Assembly (NCBI GenBank): GCA_945898275.1
Contig: CAMDHZ010000026.1
Span: forward strand, 1 to 41,192
From: Chitinophaga pinensis
GTDB lineage: Bacteria; Bacteroidota; Bacteroidia; UKL13-3
Direction of reading: 5' to 3'
Length of the DNA: 41,192 bases
The notes beneath the pieces are model-generated. The model did no database searches. It saw only the letters and a program-made list of their open reading frames with translations, and was not told the origin of the DNA. This document shows, in pieces, positions 1 to 8,198 of the stretch. Position 1 is the first letter of the stretch. Each line of letters starts with the position of its first letter. The translations under genes were made by a program, and so were the position numbers.

Positions 1-102
1 TTTAGAAGAGTAAAAGCAAATAATTATACGCCTGATGAGTTTAGAAAAATCATCAAGCGTTTTAATGACAGACTACAATTAGGCAAAATTCCAATTAACT
101 AA
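1..102 (+). CDS. C-terminal end of an unknown protein (partial)
   Basis: The first reading frame is open from base 1 to a TAA at 100-102, giving the last 33 residues of a protein that starts outside the window. The piece is lysine- and arginine-rich, looks helical, and includes YTPDEFRKIIKRFND. I do not recognise a family. It converges on dnaN with only 4 bases between the two stop codons. A 33-codon open frame can occur by chance in AT-rich DNA. The protein-like composition and the tight convergence are what favour a real gene. Confidence 0.45.
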   Translation, partial: FRRVKANNYTPDEFRKIIKRFNDRLQLGKIPIN

Positions 103-106
103 ACAA

Positions 107-1228
107 TTAATAGTTGTTTAACATCATTGGCATGATCAGCATTAGGATATCTTCATCTGCCTCCTGCTCTGCCGGAAGGATTACGCCCGCTCTGTTTGGC
201 TGAGATAGTTCTATGGTTATCATGGCCGCATCCATGTTATTAAGCATTTCTAATAAGTATTTAGAATTGAACCCAATTTCCATATCATCTCCAAGATATG
301 AGCAAGCCATCTTTTCAACTGATTCGTTTTCGAAATCAATATCCTCTGCACTAATGGTTAATTCGCTGCTTGTCATTTTTAAACGAATTTGATGGGTAGA
401 CTTATTTGAGGTAATGGACACACGTCTAACTGCCATTAAGAAATCTCCCCTATCCACTGTTAACCTATTTGGATTTTCGGTTGGAATCACAGCTTTATAA
501 TCAGGATATTTCTCATCAATCAAACGACAGGTTAAACTTTGCTCACCAAACTGAAACTGTGCATTTTGTCTGTTAAAAGAAACCTTTACCATTGTATCAT
601 CTGAAGGCAAAGATGATTTTAAAAGATTTAATGCCTTTTTTGGCAATATCAAGGCATCTTCTGCACCTGGCTTAACATCATTCCTTGTAAATCTAACTAA
701 GCGATTAGCATCTGTTGCCACAAAAGTTATGTTATTTTTAAACAATTGAAGATAAACTCCAGTTAGATTCAACCTTATTTCATCAGAACTTGTGGCAAAA
801 ACAGATTTAGCAACGGCCTTCTGCAAAACTTTTGCTGGAATTTCAAATGAATTTAAATCTTCTAATTGCGGTGTCTTAGGAAACTCATCGCTGCGCTGAG
901 CAGTTAATTTAAACCTTCCAGTTTCGTATTTGATTTCTACAGTTCCCTTTTCTTCATTAATTGAAAAAGCCAATGGTTGGTCTGCTAAAGTTTTTAGCAA
1001 TTCCATTGTAGTTTTAGAAGGAATAGCTATAGAAACATTTTCCTTTGCATCTACCTTAATGCTAGTACTCATGGTTGTTTCTAAGTCTGTAGAATAAATA
1101 GAAAGCATTCCATCAGTAATGGTAAACAAGAAATTGTTTAGAATTGGAATGATAGGTTTTGCTACAACAACCCCATCAATATAGCTAAGCTGGCGCAGTA
1201 AAACACTGCTATTTACAATAAACTTCAT
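107..1228 (-). CDS. dnaN: DNA polymerase III subunit beta (sliding clamp)
   Basis: This is the ring-shaped processivity clamp that tethers DNA polymerase III and other replication and repair enzymes to DNA. The product of about 373 residues is the usual bacterial length, with three repeated clamp folds of roughly 120 residues each. The N-terminus MKFIVNSSVLL and the C-terminal LIMPMML (compare the MPMRL ending of Escherichia coli DnaN) are typical. After that motif the protein carries a short extra NNY tail. An ATG two codons upstream (1234) is also in frame, but the MKFIV start matches the family better. dnaA and recF are not next to it, as is common in Bacteroidota. Confidence 0.96.
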   Translation of the reverse strand: MKFIVNSSVLLRQLSYIDGVVVAKPIIPILNNFLFTITDGMLSIYSTDLETTMSTSIKVDAKENVSIAIPSKTTMELLKTLADQPLAFSINEEKGTVEIKYETGRFKLTAQRSDEFPKTPQLEDLNSFEIPAKVLQKAVAKSVFATSSDEIRLNLTGVYLQLFKNNITFVATDANRLVRFTRNDVKPGAEDALILPKKALNLLKSSLPSDDTMVKVSFNRQNAQFQFGEQSLTCRLIDEKYPDYKAVIPTENPNRLTVDRGDFLMAVRRVSITSNKSTHQIRLKMTSSELTISAEDIDFENESVEKMACSYLGDDMEIGFNSKYLLEMLNNMDAAMITIELSQPNRAGVILPAEQEADEDILMLIMPMMLNNY

Positions 1229-1347
1229 CGACATATTTCGTTTAAATCATTAAAATGAATTTGAATTCTAGACCTATTCTTCCAAACAAAAATAGAGGTG
1301 CTCACCAAAGGCCACAAAACAAGTTATGCACACCTTTTCCCATATGC

Positions 1348-2313
1348 TCATTCTTCCCTTCCAAAAAAGGGTTTTACTGGTGCAATTTCAATTGAATCTT
1401 GTAAAAACAAGGGTGTTTCAAGTAAGTTCCATTGGTCAATTTTTGGCTGCCCTGCATCCACCCAGGCTGTGTACCAATAAGAAGCTACAGCCATAACAGC
1501 TGCTTGCATCCTTTGCTCTACAATGCCTTCAAGTTTCTGATGGTAGGCAGTTGAAATTCTTTTTGAGTAAACTTTTTGTGAACTATTATTTTTTTGCTCA
1601 TACCCAAATTTTTGGTCTTCTGGCGTTTCGGTTTGAACCAATTTTTCAGTTGCAAACACCATTGGAACATAAAAAAAACTTCCTGAAACTGCTTGCCAAG
1701 CTGAGGCTAAAGGATTTTCAATATAATTGGCTTTGCCCACAAAAAATGTATAAGTATCAAAAAACAGCTCAGGCAACCTCGATTCAAAAAAACCATGAAT
1801 ACCATGCTGTCCGCTCATTTGACCATTATAGTTTTCTGTTGTATGCAATGGCACATGGGCATCGCCAGCATAATGCCCTAATTCGGCTGAAAGTTTGAGA
1901 ACTCTCCCAACATCATGTTGTTCAAAGGCTGTTGTGAGTTTTCTCATCATCCATTGTATGTTCCAAGGAACTATCCCATAGGCATGAATGGTATCTTTAC
2001 CCAACATTTCAATAGCATCTTTATATTTCATTGGGATGGTATCAATGGGTAGCGCCTTTTCGTAATGGTCTATGTCTATATAGTGTTTTACATCCTCTCC
2101 TTCTACCAAATACCTCCTCTTATCTGGGTCTACTGCATGTTCAGAAAGGTATTCTATGTTTCTTTTGTAAAATCCAAACATCTCTTCTGGCAAAGAGAAT
2201 ACTGCCAATCTGTTGATTTGCTTATGCGCAAAAAATCCCCAAGCCGCAGCCTTTTCGGGTAATGCAAAAAAAATAAAAAGGCAAATGCCAAATTGAAATT
2301 TACTAAAATTCAT
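1348..2313 (-). CDS. Secreted S1/P1-type nuclease or zinc-dependent phospholipase C
   Basis: A signal peptide of about 23 residues ends at AAA, leaving Trp as the likely first mature residue (AWGFFAHKQINR). In S1/P1 nucleases and zinc-dependent phospholipases C the N-terminal Trp is itself a zinc ligand. Further ligand motifs follow: HYIDIDHY, then ELGHYAGDAHVPLH near residue 150, then HGIHGFFE. These are the trinuclear-zinc signature of the fold. The substrate, single-stranded nucleic acid or phospholipid, cannot be told from sequence. The start is placed at Met 2313, because it begins a clean signal peptide. An in-frame ATG at 2340 would add nine residues that cover a GGTTTGAACC repeat. Confidence 0.85.
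   Translation of the reverse strand: MNFSKFQFGICLFIFFALPEKAAAWGFFAHKQINRLAVFSLPEEMFGFYKRNIEYLSEHAVDPDKRRYLVEGEDVKHYIDIDHYEKALPIDTIPMKYKDAIEMLGKDTIHAYGIVPWNIQWMMRKLTTAFEQHDVGRVLKLSAELGHYAGDAHVPLHTTENYNGQMSGQHGIHGFFESRLPELFFDTYTFFVGKANYIENPLASAWQAVSGSFFYVPMVFATEKLVQTETPEDQKFGYEQKNNSSQKVYSKRISTAYHQKLEGIVEQRMQAAVMAVASYWYTAWVDAGQPKIDQWNLLETPLFLQDSIEIAPVKPFFGREE
1630..1639. repeat. Iterated palindrome GGTTTGAACC, copy 1
   Basis: Exact copy inside the S1/P1-type gene, where it is read as part of LVQTET. The extended form is CGGTTTGAACCAA. Confidence 0.8.
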
Positions 2314-2328
2314 CTTGCAATTAGTTAT

Positions 2329-2338
2329 GGTTTGAACC
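2329..2338. repeat. Iterated palindrome GGTTTGAACC, copy 2
   Basis: Exact copy just upstream of the preferred start of the S1/P1-type gene and 23 bases before the end of the helicase gene. It is probably non-coding. Confidence 0.8.
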
Positions 2339-2360
2339 AATATGCAAGCATGCCTTAAAA

Positions 2361-3698
2361 CTAAATCAGGTTTGTAAGATAGGCCTCCTCAACTTTAACT
2401 TTTTTACCTTTTAACTTTTCTTCTTTGATTTTGGTTAATGCGACCTTAAAAACAGGCGATGAAATTGCAGCATAAGAGGAGTTGTCCAAAATGTCTATTC
2501 TTCCTAATTGGTCTTTTTCTAACAACCCTTTTTGGTGCAACCAACCTGCAATATCTACCTTGCTAATTTTATCTTTTTTACCAGCATTAATATATAAAGT
2601 TCTAAAAGAAGGCATTTGCAAATTTTCTTGTTTAGTTGGAAGCTTTACTTCCTGAGGTTTATCCTTTAGAAAATGAGGCAGCTTTTCATTAACATCTAAT
2701 AAAAAATAGGCTTCTCCATCGGCATTCATCCTAGCCGTTCTGCCGTTTCTATGAATCATAGCATCTTCTTTCAAAGGAAGTTGATAATGTATTACAACGT
2801 CTATTTCGGGAATATCTAAGCCTCTTGAACCTAAATCGGTTGAAACTAATACTCGAATGCTTCCATTTCTAAACAAAATCAAAGTCTTTTCGCGGTCTAT
2901 TTGCTCTAAACCGCCATGGTAATAGCCATGAAGAAAATTCATTTTTTTGAGTTGAAGTGAAATTCTATTTACTGCATCTCTGTGGTTGCAAAAAATAATA
3001 ATTGATTTTTCTCTTAAGGCACCAAGCAAAAGTATTAATGCCTCGAGTTTATCATCTCCTTTTACATGAACATATTTAAGGCTAAGGTTTTCGATAGGTT
3101 GTTGTAAACCTTGTGTAAAGTTGAGTTCAAAAATCCTTCTTTTTCCAATAAATGCAGGGATTTTCTCTAAAGGTGTAGCCGAAGTAAACAGTCGTTTTTT
3201 TAGGGCTTTGGAGTTGTTTACGATATACTCCATTTCATCTTTAAATCCAGATTCTAACGACTTATCAAACTCATCTAAAACCAGGTACTTCGCCTTGGCG
3301 ATTGAAATGTTTTCATTTCTTATATGATAGGAAATTCTACCCGGCGTGCCAACCAAAACTGTTGGTGGAACACTTAAACTGCTTTCCTCTATGCGAGTTT
3401 TATGTCCGCCATATACACAAGTAATTTTAAACCCACTTGCCATTTGCTTGAAAACCATTTCAATTTGCAAAGCCAGTTCTCTTGTTGGCACCACTATAAC
3501 GGTTTGAATTACCTCTTTTAAATCTTTATCTAAATTGGAAGCAATGGGCAAAAGAAAGGCTAAGGTTTTTCCAGAACCAGTTGGAGAAATTAGGATGATA
3601 TCTGAGTCAGCATCAAAAGCATGTTGCATGGCCACCTGCATTTCATTTAAGGCTGTGATGCCAAAATTCTTTAATAAGGTTTGCTGTTGTGGCGTCAT
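2361..3698 (-). CDS. DEAD-box RNA helicase with DbpA-type RNA-binding domain
   Basis: An ATP-dependent RNA helicase, likely acting in ribosome assembly. All superfamily 2 motifs are visible in order: SPTGSGKT (Walker A), PTRELALQ, TPGRI, VLDEFDKS (motif II), SATP, STDLGSRGLDIP and HRNGRTAR. After about residue 375 there is a DbpA-like RNA-binding domain (KVDIAGWLHQKGLLEKDQLG to the end), which in Escherichia coli DbpA binds 23S rRNA hairpin 92. Motif II reads DEFD instead of DEAD. The Asp-Glu pair needed for ATP hydrolysis is kept. 445 residues is normal for the family. Confidence 0.92.
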   Translation of the reverse strand: MTPQQQTLLKNFGITALNEMQVAMQHAFDADSDIILISPTGSGKTLAFLLPIASNLDKDLKEVIQTVIVVPTRELALQIEMVFKQMASGFKITCVYGGHKTRIEESSLSVPPTVLVGTPGRISYHIRNENISIAKAKYLVLDEFDKSLESGFKDEMEYIVNNSKALKKRLFTSATPLEKIPAFIGKRRIFELNFTQGLQQPIENLSLKYVHVKGDDKLEALILLLGALREKSIIIFCNHRDAVNRISLQLKKMNFLHGYYHGGLEQIDREKTLILFRNGSIRVLVSTDLGSRGLDIPEIDVVIHYQLPLKEDAMIHRNGRTARMNADGEAYFLLDVNEKLPHFLKDKPQEVKLPTKQENLQMPSFRTLYINAGKKDKISKVDIAGWLHQKGLLEKDQLGRIDILDNSSYAAISSPVFKVALTKIKEEKLKGKKVKVEEAYLTNLI

Positions 3699-3767
3699 AA
3701 TTCAATTTAATTAAGTGTGTGAAGGTAGTTTAGATATACTCAATCACAAAATAGAAGTAGATTTTGC

Positions 3768-4739
3768 TTAAACAAAAACTACAAGTGCAGAAAGCAATAA
3801 CAATTGAACTACAAAGATAAATAATCCAAATATGATTCCCTTTTTGCCTGAATTAAACAACTTTTTAAAACTAACTTTAAGTCCTATTGCAGCCATAGCT
3901 ATGGTTAAAATAACTTTACCACCTGTTTCAAAAACATCCAAAATCACTTTAGGTATTGGAAATAGAGATGTTAAAATTGTAATGCCAATGAAACTCCATA
4001 AATACCAAGGAAGATTGAAAGAATTGCCTTTTGAATTGCCTTTATTAACCAAATAATTAAAAAATAATAAGGCAGGAGAAAGTAAGGCTACTCTAGCCAG
4101 TTTTATAGTAATGGCTGCTAATCCTACCTCAGAACCCATCGAATATCCAGCCCCAGCAACATTACCTACGGAATGCAATGAACCTCCAATTAAAAAGCCC
4201 ATTTGCGTTTGGTTCAAACCAAAATTTACCAAAACCAATGGAAGCACTATCATCCCTAAACTACCAAATAAGTTAACTACTGCCATAGAAATTGCAATAT
4301 CATCTTTGTTTTCTGTAGTTGAAGGTGCCAAAGCTGCAATAGCTGAGCTGCCACAAATTGCTGTTCCAAACCCAACTAACCATCCTGAAGTCCCTGGGCA
4401 TTTAAATTTTTTGGCTAAATAATATGTTAATAAAAGAATAACTAAAACAACCAGTCCAATCAGGCTAAAACTCTTCCATCCAAGGCTTGCAATGTTTGAA
4501 TAATTAATACTAAAGGCTAAAAACAGTATCGACAACTCTAACATTTTACTGCTCGTAAAACCAATTCCAGATTGAAAAGCATCTGGTAATGTTATAAAAT
4601 TTCCAAGTACCATACCTAATAATAGGGCTAACAAAATGCTATTGAAAAAGGATGGTAAAAATGCCGAAGAGAAATACGCTATAAGGCCAATGCTTATGGA
4701 TAAAACTATTCCTTTTATTTCTTTTTGAAGCAAATTCAT
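3768..4739 (-). CDS. YeiH/UPF0324 family putative sulfate exporter
   Basis: A polytopic inner-membrane protein of 323 residues with about ten hydrophobic segments. The conserved core GFGTAICGSSAIAALAP near residue 125 and the SLHSVGNVAGAG segment near 185 are typical of the YeiH family (PF03601). Family members are annotated as putative sulfate exporters on limited evidence, so the substrate here is not established. It stands alone between the helicase and tRNA-Leu on the same strand, and the tRNA terminator ends about 30 bases before its start codon. One codon group (GLNQTQ) carries the GGTTTGAACC repeat. Confidence 0.85.
   Translation of the reverse strand: MNLLQKEIKGIVLSISIGLIAYFSSAFLPSFFNSILLALLLGMVLGNFITLPDAFQSGIGFTSSKMLELSILFLAFSINYSNIASLGWKSFSLIGLVVLVILLLTYYLAKKFKCPGTSGWLVGFGTAICGSSAIAALAPSTTENKDDIAISMAVVNLFGSLGMIVLPLVLVNFGLNQTQMGFLIGGSLHSVGNVAGAGYSMGSEVGLAAITIKLARVALLSPALLFFNYLVNKGNSKGNSFNLPWYLWSFIGITILTSLFPIPKVILDVFETGGKVILTIAMAAIGLKVSFKKLFNSGKKGIIFGLFIFVVQLLLLSALVVFV
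4211..4220. repeat. Iterated palindrome GGTTCAAACC, copy 3
   Basis: Exact copy within the yeiH-like gene, extended symmetrically to TTTGGTTCAAACCAAA. On the coding strand it is read as GLNQ. Confidence 0.8.
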
Positions 4740-4767
4740 GAAGCTAAATTAGTTTAGCAATATCAGT

Positions 4768-4807
4768 ATAAAAAACAAAGGCCCAAGTAACATAAGTTAC
4801 TTAGGCC
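4768..4807 (-). terminator. Rho-independent terminator of tRNA-Leu
   Basis: The inverted repeat 4780-4807 has a 12-bp stem (one G-T pair) and a 4-base ATAA loop. On the minus strand it is followed by a T-rich run. It lies directly after the 3' end of tRNA-Leu. Confidence 0.85.
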
Positions 4808-4812
4808 TTTCG

Positions 4813-4896
4813 TACCCAGAGCCGGGGTCGAACCGGCACGAGGGTGAGCTCACTGGTGTTTGAGACCAGCGCGTCTACCAATTCCGCCATCTGGGC
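4813..4896 (-). tRNA. tRNA-Leu (CAA)
   Basis: Folds into a complete class II tRNA of 84 bases. The acceptor stem pairs GCCCAGA with TCTGGGT. The anticodon arm is CTGGT, loop CTCAAAC, ACCAG, with anticodon CAA reading UUG. There is a long variable arm and a T-arm of CCGGTTCGACCCCGG. The discriminator base is A and the CCA end is not encoded. The long variable arm and the A73 discriminator agree with leucine. Confidence 0.96.
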
Positions 4897-4952
4897 AACG
4901 GGGATGCGAAGATAATAACATAAATATTTGTTACAAGATTTATTTTAATAAA

Positions 4953-7268
4953 TTATTCTACTACAATTTCATCAGCAAACAACCATGCTCCTTGCCCTTC
5001 TCCAGGGTGTCCCGGAGGACAAATTCCAATATTCTTTGCTTTAATCTTGATAAACTTTGCCTTAACAGCTTTTAATGAAATTCCAAATTGTTGGGTTATA
5101 GGATTGGCCTCTACCATTGGTGTATTGTTATTAGTAATTATTACTTCCGACCATTTGATGCCATCTAAAGAATAAGAAAACTCCACTTGCTGTGGTGCAA
5201 ATACCCAAGCCTTATAGAAGTGAAGAAAGTTGATATAAATGCTATTAACATCAGTAACCTGAGGAAGCTCCATGGTTAGCGATAGATCAGATTTATTGAT
5301 TGAATGCCAGCTGCTGCGAGTTGCCAATGGTCCAAAGATGCCATTTACCAGAGTGCTTTCACCTTCTGCTGGATAGATTTTACTCACAGGTTTATCATAA
5401 GTTATTTTTGAACCAATTCCCTTATGCAAAACATACTTTTGTTCACTTGGAAAAATGCTTAATTGATGTTTGTTTCTATAAAGCCATGCTTTTATAGTAC
5501 CACTAGAATCAATTGAAATAGTATCTTTATAAGGAGTATTGGTTGTTTTGCCAGTTAAACTATAAATAATATTCGCATTTGGAATTTCTGATTTAAGTAT
5601 CGCTTTCAATTTATTTTGATGCACAAATGTTTGAATGTCTACTTTAAAATTTCCTTTGCAATAATTGAGTCCCATTTCTGCAAACCTCATTTGATGTGCT
5701 TCAATTCTTGGATAAAACTCCAACCAGTTTCGTGTGGCCTTTGGCGACCATAGCACCTCGGCCATTGCAGGCATTCTTGGCAATATCATATACATCACAT
5801 GATTAAAACTAGACATGTATTCCGTCCAAACATTGGCTTGGGCTCCCAAAACAAAATGACTTAAAGAATCACCTAATTCGGCAGGAATTGGTTCATAATC
5901 ATACACGCGTTTTAGCGAGTTAAAACCTCCAATGGCTTTGGGCTCTGTTTCTGGGTCGGCTTGGTAATGATCAAAATAGCATGGCACTCCGGGGGTCATA
6001 ATTACTTCGTGTTGCTGTTTGGCGGCGGCTACGCCGCCGCTTTCTCCGCGCCAACTCATTACAACTGCATCACTTGCTAATCCTCCCTCTAGTATTTCAT
6101 CCCATCCTATCATTTTCTTACCATTAGCTTTTATAAACTTACCTATACGCTTCACAAAATAACTTTGTAATTCTAACTCATCTTTCAATTGCTCGTCTTT
6201 GATTCTTTTCTGACAAGCTGCGCATTCTTTCCAAGGTTCCTTTTCTACCTCATCTCCTCCAATGTGAAAATATTTTGAAGGAAATAAAGGCATCACCTCT
6301 GAAATAACATCGGTTAAAAACCTAAAGGTTTCTTCTTTGCCAGCACAATAATTAGAAGACTTACCTATGTAATCACCACCTGTTAAAGGCAATTGCATTT
6401 CTCCTTTGCAACTAAGAAAAGGATAAGCAGCTATTGCCGCAGCGCTATGCCCCGGCAATTCAATTTCAGGAACAACAGTTATCATTCTTGCAGCGGCATA
6501 AGCAACTATTTCCTTCACTTGCTCTTGGGTATAATAACCGCCATAATTTGCAATTTCTCCTAGTTTGGCCGCTGGCCTATCATTAAAATGCCATGCCCTC
6601 CTATCTACTCTCCAAGCGCCTGTTTCAGTAAGTTTGGGATACTTCTTAATTTCAATGCGCCAGCCTTGATCGTCTGTTAAATGCCAATGAAAAGTATTCA
6701 TTTTATACATTGCCATAAGGTCTAAATATTGCTTCACTTGGTCTACAGTAAAGAAATGTCTCACTACGTCTAAATGCATGCCACGCCAAGAAAATCTAGG
6801 ATAATCAACAATACTTATTTTTGGTAAAACTAATGCACAATTACTTTTAGAGGCAGGCAATAACTGCAGTAAAGTTTGGAAACCATATTGAATTCCAATT
6901 GCAGTATTAGCTTCAATATAAATGCCATTCGAATCAATTGTTAAGTGATAAGCCTCGGGATGATTGCTTGCAGTTAATGCAGTAATATTTACGTGAATAT
7001 AATTATGTTTTGCCCTTCCCTTTTTTAGTTTTATGCCACTTATAGCTTCAATACTCGATTTAAAAACAGCAATGCTTCTCCTTAAGGAATCATTGGCACC
7101 TTTAACCACCAATTTGGTGCTTTCGTTAATTTGAAAAACATTATTAATCCCAAAATCAACTAAATCTACAGGTTTCGGAATGATGTTTACAGCATTTTGG
7201 GCAAATAACTGATGTTGGTTCAAACCATATCCAACACAAAAAATTAGTAACACTTTTAAAATCTTCAT
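4953..7268 (-). CDS. Beta-N-acetylhexosaminidase, glycoside hydrolase family 20
   Basis: An exported exo-hydrolase that removes terminal N-acetylglucosamine or N-acetylgalactosamine from glycans. Of its 771 residues, 1-24 form a signal peptide ending LFAQ. Residues 25-150 are the GH20b N-terminal domain, and about 155-500 the catalytic barrel. The barrel holds RGMHLDVVRHFF, HWHLTDDQGWR and the catalytic Asp-Glu pair in HIGGDEVEKEPW (D339, E340). The last 130 residues form a discoidin-like, probably carbohydrate-binding, beta domain (FYKAWVFAPQQVEFSYSLDG). I see no type IX C-terminal sorting domain, so it is likely periplasmic or lost to the medium by another route. It is monocistronic. Confidence 0.94.
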   Translation of the reverse strand: MKILKVLLIFCVGYGLNQHQLFAQNAVNIIPKPVDLVDFGINNVFQINESTKLVVKGANDSLRRSIAVFKSSIEAISGIKLKKGRAKHNYIHVNITALTASNHPEAYHLTIDSNGIYIEANTAIGIQYGFQTLLQLLPASKSNCALVLPKISIVDYPRFSWRGMHLDVVRHFFTVDQVKQYLDLMAMYKMNTFHWHLTDDQGWRIEIKKYPKLTETGAWRVDRRAWHFNDRPAAKLGEIANYGGYYTQEQVKEIVAYAAARMITVVPEIELPGHSAAAIAAYPFLSCKGEMQLPLTGGDYIGKSSNYCAGKEETFRFLTDVISEVMPLFPSKYFHIGGDEVEKEPWKECAACQKRIKDEQLKDELELQSYFVKRIGKFIKANGKKMIGWDEILEGGLASDAVVMSWRGESGGVAAAKQQHEVIMTPGVPCYFDHYQADPETEPKAIGGFNSLKRVYDYEPIPAELGDSLSHFVLGAQANVWTEYMSSFNHVMYMILPRMPAMAEVLWSPKATRNWLEFYPRIEAHQMRFAEMGLNYCKGNFKVDIQTFVHQNKLKAILKSEIPNANIIYSLTGKTTNTPYKDTISIDSSGTIKAWLYRNKHQLSIFPSEQKYVLHKGIGSKITYDKPVSKIYPAEGESTLVNGIFGPLATRSSWHSINKSDLSLTMELPQVTDVNSIYINFLHFYKAWVFAPQQVEFSYSLDGIKWSEVIITNNNTPMVEANPITQQFGISLKAVKAKFIKIKAKNIGICPPGHPGEGQGAWLFADEIVVE
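7217..7226. repeat. Iterated palindrome GGTTCAAACC, copy 4
   Basis: Exact copy inside the signal-peptide coding region of the hexosaminidase. On the coding strand it is read as GLNQ. Confidence 0.8.
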
Positions 7269-7302
7269 GTGGGCAATTTCATAACTAATTAACGTATTCC
7301 AA

Positions 7303-7318
7303 AATTTTAGCTAAAATT
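7303..7318. promoter_or_regulatory. Perfect 16-bp AT-rich palindrome upstream of hexosaminidase
   Basis: AATTTTAGCTAAAATT is a perfect palindrome 35-50 bases upstream of the hexosaminidase start, a position suited to an operator. No regulator family is recognisable, and AT-rich palindromes arise easily by chance. Confidence 0.25.
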
Positions 7319-7422
7319 CTAATCTCAATTAACTTGTTTAAAGGTTACAATAACTAAATCAAAATTGCTAAGCCAAAGAATGGGAAGCTTTGCGAAAACC
7401 GTTATTGCCTAATTAAAAATCT

Positions 7423-7475
7423 GGTTGCCAACCTAAACGTATGATTGCCAACCTAAACGAACGGTTGCCCAGCGA
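7423..7475. repeat. Degenerate 20-bp tandem repeat
   Basis: Two nearly identical 20-base units, GGTTGCCAACCTAAACGTAT (7423-7442) and GATTGCCAACCTAAACGAAC (7443-7462), are followed by a third start, GGTTGCCCAGCGAAG. It lies in the roughly 220-bp gap between the hexosaminidase start and the tRNA-Arg terminator, which otherwise shows nothing coding. Confidence 0.6.
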
Positions 7476-7483
7476 AGTCGAGG

Positions 7484-7509
7484 CAAAAAAAACCCCGAAA
7501 TAATCGGGG
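7484..7509 (-). terminator. Rho-independent terminator of tRNA-Arg
   Basis: Stem CCCCGA/TCGGGG at 7493-7509 with a 5-base loop. On the minus strand it is followed by a run of eight T (7485-7492), just after the tRNA 3' end. Confidence 0.85.
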
Positions 7510-7515
7510 CTTTAG

Positions 7516-7589
7516 TGGTCTCGACAGGATTCAAACCTGTAACCTTCTGATCCGTAGTCAGATGCTCTATTCAGTTGAGCTACGAAACC
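7516..7589 (-). tRNA. tRNA-Arg (ACG)
   Basis: A 74-base class I tRNA. The acceptor stem is GGTTTCG/CGAGACC. The anticodon arm is TCTGA, loop CTACGGA, TCAGA, with anticodon ACG (wobble A normally becomes inosine, reading CGN). The T-arm is ACAGG TTTGAAT CCTGT. The discriminator is A and CCA is not encoded. Confidence 0.96.
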
Positions 7590-7620
7590 ATCTTTGATGG
7601 GGTGCAAATATAGTATTTGC

Positions 7621-7670
7621 TTTTAAAAACACAAAAGTGATTGCATATTTTTTTGCAATCACTTTTGTGT
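7621..7670 (-). terminator. Terminator after the peroxiredoxin gene
   Basis: A 17-bp perfect stem (7629-7645 with 7654-7670) around an 8-base loop. On the minus strand it is followed by TTTTTA, 11 bases past the peroxiredoxin stop. It separates that gene from tRNA-Arg. Confidence 0.88.
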
Positions 7671-7680
7671 CAACCTAATA

Positions 7681-8151
7681 TTAAGCTAATTTAAGTAAGG
7701 TTTGGTTGATAGCTTCGAAATTTGGAAGCTCACCAGCATTCTCCAATACTTCTGCGTATTGAATCATCCCTTCTTTGTCAATCACAAAGGCAGATCTTTT
7801 ACTAACGCCTTTTAGTCCTAAAATCCAATCTTCATAAATAGCACCGTAAGCCCTTGATGCTTCTTTGTTGAAATCAGATAATAAAGTAAAGTTTAAATTT
7901 TGTAATTCTTTGAATTTACCTAAGGTAAAAGGTAAATCAACAGAAATTGCAACAACTTCACAAGAATCATTGTGATAAAGACTTATTGCATCTCTAACCG
8001 TACATAACTGAGTTGTACATACGCCGGTAAAGGCAGCAGGAAAGAAGTGTACAATTAAATTTTTACCTGAAAAATCGCTTAGTGAAACTTCTTTTTTATC
8101 AGAATCAACTAATTTAAATGCAGGCGCTTTGTCTCCAATTTTTAAGCTCAT
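7681..8151 (-). CDS. Peroxiredoxin (AhpE/BCP-like, AhpC/TSA superfamily)
   Basis: A cytosolic thiol peroxidase that reduces hydrogen peroxide and organic hydroperoxides. In its 156 residues the peroxidatic Cys sits in PAAFTGVCTTQLC near residue 45, the usual Pro-x3-Thr-x2-Cys motif. A second Cys follows five residues later, so a 2-Cys mechanism is possible. ISVDLPFTLGKF and AFVIDKEG are typical of the fold. Its own terminator follows, and no partner reductase is adjacent. Assignment to AhpE, BCP or Tpx-like subfamilies is not firm. Confidence 0.92.
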   Translation of the reverse strand: MSLKIGDKAPAFKLVDSDKKEVSLSDFSGKNLIVHFFPAAFTGVCTTQLCTVRDAISLYHNDSCEVVAISVDLPFTLGKFKELQNLNFTLLSDFNKEASRAYGAIYEDWILGLKGVSKRSAFVIDKEGMIQYAEVLENAGELPNFEAINQTLLKLA

Positions 8152-8198
8152 AGTTTTAAAATTTATATAGTGTTTAACTTTTTATATTGATTTATGTT

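Noticed and set aside
99-119. A 7-bp inverted repeat around the two convergent stop codons at the left edge.
   Set aside because: Too short and AT-rich to support a terminator call.
1324-1332. TTATGCACA next to dnaN, matching the DnaA box TTATNCACA.
   Set aside because: A single box without a cluster or an AT-rich unwinding region. A further match occurs inside the globin gene (37036-37044), so chance is enough; no origin is claimed.
1298-1480. A plus-strand open frame of 60 codons opposite the S1/P1-type gene.
   Set aside because: It mostly mirrors a gene with clear catalytic motifs, and its own translation shows no domain.
4953-7268. The possibility that the hexosaminidase is a type IX substrate.
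   Set aside because: The C-terminus ends in a discoidin-like domain (WLFADEIVVE) with none of the conserved C-terminal sorting-domain motifs.
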